Source of the DNA: Terrisporobacter othiniensis
GTDB taxonomy: Bacteria > Bacillota > Clostridia > Peptostreptococcales > Peptostreptococcaceae
Direction: 5' to 3'
Assembly (NCBI RefSeq): GCF_000808015.1
Contig: NZ_JWHR01000068.1
Coordinates: forward strand, 84,156-148,155
Length of the DNA: 64,000 bases
Positions 63,875 to 64,000 of this stretch are shown in pieces. The notes below the pieces were generated by a model that did not search any database, was not told the origin of the DNA, and worked only from the letters and a program-made list of their open reading frames with translations. The position numbers and the translations under genes were made by a program. The stretch's first letter is position 1. Each line of letters opens with the position of its first letter.

Positions 63875-64000
63875 ATGACAATTAGAAAAGTTATAGCCTT
63901 AATAAAAAGGCATGAAAATGTAAAGGTAATAGTAAATGTTAGAACTAAAATATCAGAGGATTATAAAAGGACAGTACATGATCTAAAAGATATATTGATA
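63875..64000 (+). CDS. small hypothetical protein, second copy (partial at window edge)
   Basis: ATG 63875 begins MTIRKVIALIKRHENVKVIV and runs off the window. The 126 bases differ from 402-527 at four positions (three amino-acid-affecting sites at most). It follows the DnaB relic, whereas the 402 copy follows other small genes, so the contexts differ. Confidence 0.6.
   Translation, partial: MTIRKVIALIKRHENVKVIVNVRTKISEDYKRTVHDLKDILI

Overview
The window is very AT-rich DNA from a spore-forming Firmicute. The cotJABC spore-coat operon, the low G+C, AGGAGG-type ribosome binding sites, GTG/TTG starts, a type I cyclic-di-GMP riboswitch in front of secreted metalloproteases and a CD1871A-like CXXC peptide all point to Clostridia, most likely Peptostreptococcaceae (Clostridioides / Paraclostridium / Paeniclostridium relatives). 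Species is inference. It is a mosaic of chromosomal blocks and heavily decayed mobile DNA rather than one intact element: no capsid, tail, terminase or conjugation genes were found.

Layout. 0-3 kb: small phage-type regulatory genes (J-domain protein, sigma-70-like factor, RinA/ArpU-like activator). 3.5-4.4 kb: lone HNH-like protein. 4.4-7.2 kb: almost gene-free DNA with two related clusters of paired 10-bp-period direct repeats, a decayed BRO-type antirepressor and a 50-residue membrane protein. 7.3-11.0 kb: a graveyard of polymorphic-toxin tips (Hint remnants plus toxin tails), each followed by an intact immunity-like gene. 11.3-13.2 kb: IS1182-type insertion sequence. 13.2-37.6 kb: mostly chromosomal functions: cotJABC, a PAP2/XRE deletion scar, a single-domain globin, a Fur-box-controlled ferric-siderophore ABC transporter, a peptide-type ABC exporter, TraX, two large M60 (enhancin-like) proteases under a c-di-GMP riboswitch, and a TlpA / CXXC peptide / membrane ferredoxin / two-component operon. 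38-47 kb: phage replication module (family A polymerase, P4-type primase-helicase, large serine recombinase) followed by a frameshifted Panacea antitoxin gene and a split RNase H-like/GIY-YIG gene.

47.0-58.9 kb is a chain of three compact cassettes separated by four copies of one conserved sequence ending in ATCATCTCCACCA and followed each time by a rho-independent terminator, as at the 3' end of a tmRNA (ssrA) gene. The cassettes carry an AbiL-like ATPase+TOPRIM defence pair (2.5 kb), a Fic protein with a VapE primase-helicase and XRE regulator (4.4 kb), and a BceRS-BceAB antimicrobial-peptide sensing/resistance locus (5.0 kb). A fifth partial copy lies at 11.3 kb. No integrase is encoded inside any cassette.

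59-64 kb: a second c-di-GMP riboswitch in front of a dead secreted-protein gene, an OFA-type MFS transporter, and decayed phage replication genes (DnaD-like, DnaB). The last 126 bases repeat the gene at position 402 almost exactly (4 differences), so two related phage-like elements flank the window. The most unusual signals are the paired 10-bp-period repeats, the tmRNA-end-like cassette chain, and the toxin/immunity graveyard. Every pseudogene call here rests on reading the given bases; homopolymer frameshifts could also be assembly errors.
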